DNA of 64,000 nucleotides, from positions 570,864-634,863 of the forward strand of contig CAJNDS010001369.1 in assembly GCA_905221605.1 (NCBI GenBank), given 5' to 3'. Of the stretch, positions 63,877 to 64,000 are shown piece by piece. The notes beneath the pieces are model-generated. The model saw only the letters and a list, made by a program, of their open reading frames with translations. It made no database searches and was not told the origin of the DNA. Positions within the stretch are counted from its first letter, which is position 1, and every line of letters starts with the position of its first letter. The position numbers were made by a program, and so were the translations under genes. The stretch is from Symbiodinium natans. Its lineage: Eukaryota > Sar > Dinophyceae > Suessiales > Symbiodiniaceae.

Positions 63877-64000
63877 CTTCGCTCTAAATGCTTTGGCAGC
63901 AGCGGAGACAGACCCTAAACCCTAAACCCCAAACCCTAAGCCCCTAAACCCTAAACCCTCAACTCTAAACCCTAGACAGACCGGCAGGCAGTTCCCTTGT

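Noticed and set aside
1-64000. tRNA genes, rRNA, CRISPR arrays, bacterial operons
   Set aside because: I looked for paired arms, spaced direct repeats and ribosome-binding patterns and saw none. The intron structure is eukaryotic.

Overview
The window looks like nuclear DNA of a dinoflagellate. I cannot name the genus. Four things point there. Blocks of the plant/dinoflagellate-type telomere motif TTTAGGG (CCCTAAA on the other strand) are scattered in both orientations through introns and spacers. Genes are cut into exons of about 30-85 bases whose introns start with GC, GA or, less often, GT and nearly always end in AG before a G. Small inverted-repeat elements are abundant. There is also a very long single-ORF Ty1/copia element of a kind I associate with dinoflagellate genomes. 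Few real genes appear as long ORFs, so most of this annotation comes from reading exons by homology and checking that reading phase is kept across junctions.

Region 1 (about 1.8-34.9 kb, + strand) is one gene for a PRP4-type (PRPF4B) spliceosomal protein kinase. It starts with a basic RD/KR-rich head, continues through acidic and coiled-coil-like exons, and ends with a kinase domain that can be assembled almost completely from about 20 small exons. Its introns hold nearly all the telomere-like arrays, several families of small inverted-repeat elements, a nested divergent di-ubiquitin gene (9.95-10.54 kb) and a decayed retroelement-like coding remnant (16.4-17.4 kb).

Region 2 (36.27-48.30 kb, - strand) is a complete, apparently recent Ty1/copia LTR retrotransposon. 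It has two 154-bp terminal repeats that read as identical, a tRNA-Met-like primer site, a polypurine tract and one 3701-codon ORF. Besides gag zinc fingers, protease, integrase, reverse transcriptase and RNase H, the polyprotein carries a cytosine-methyltransferase-like domain, a 2-oxoglutarate/Fe(II)-oxygenase-like domain, a duplicated protease unit and a C-terminal membrane segment. It lies antisense to the flanking genes, inside telomere-like repeat DNA.

Region 3 (about 48.4 kb to the end, + strand) holds a second fragmented gene. Several consecutive exons join in phase to give a pentatricopeptide-repeat-like protein with an upstream charged helical stretch. Other exon-like islands to 64 kb probably belong to it or to a neighbour but could not be chained.

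Three introns consist essentially of one small element each. Telomere-like repeats supply some splice acceptors and what appears to be the stop codon of the kinase gene.
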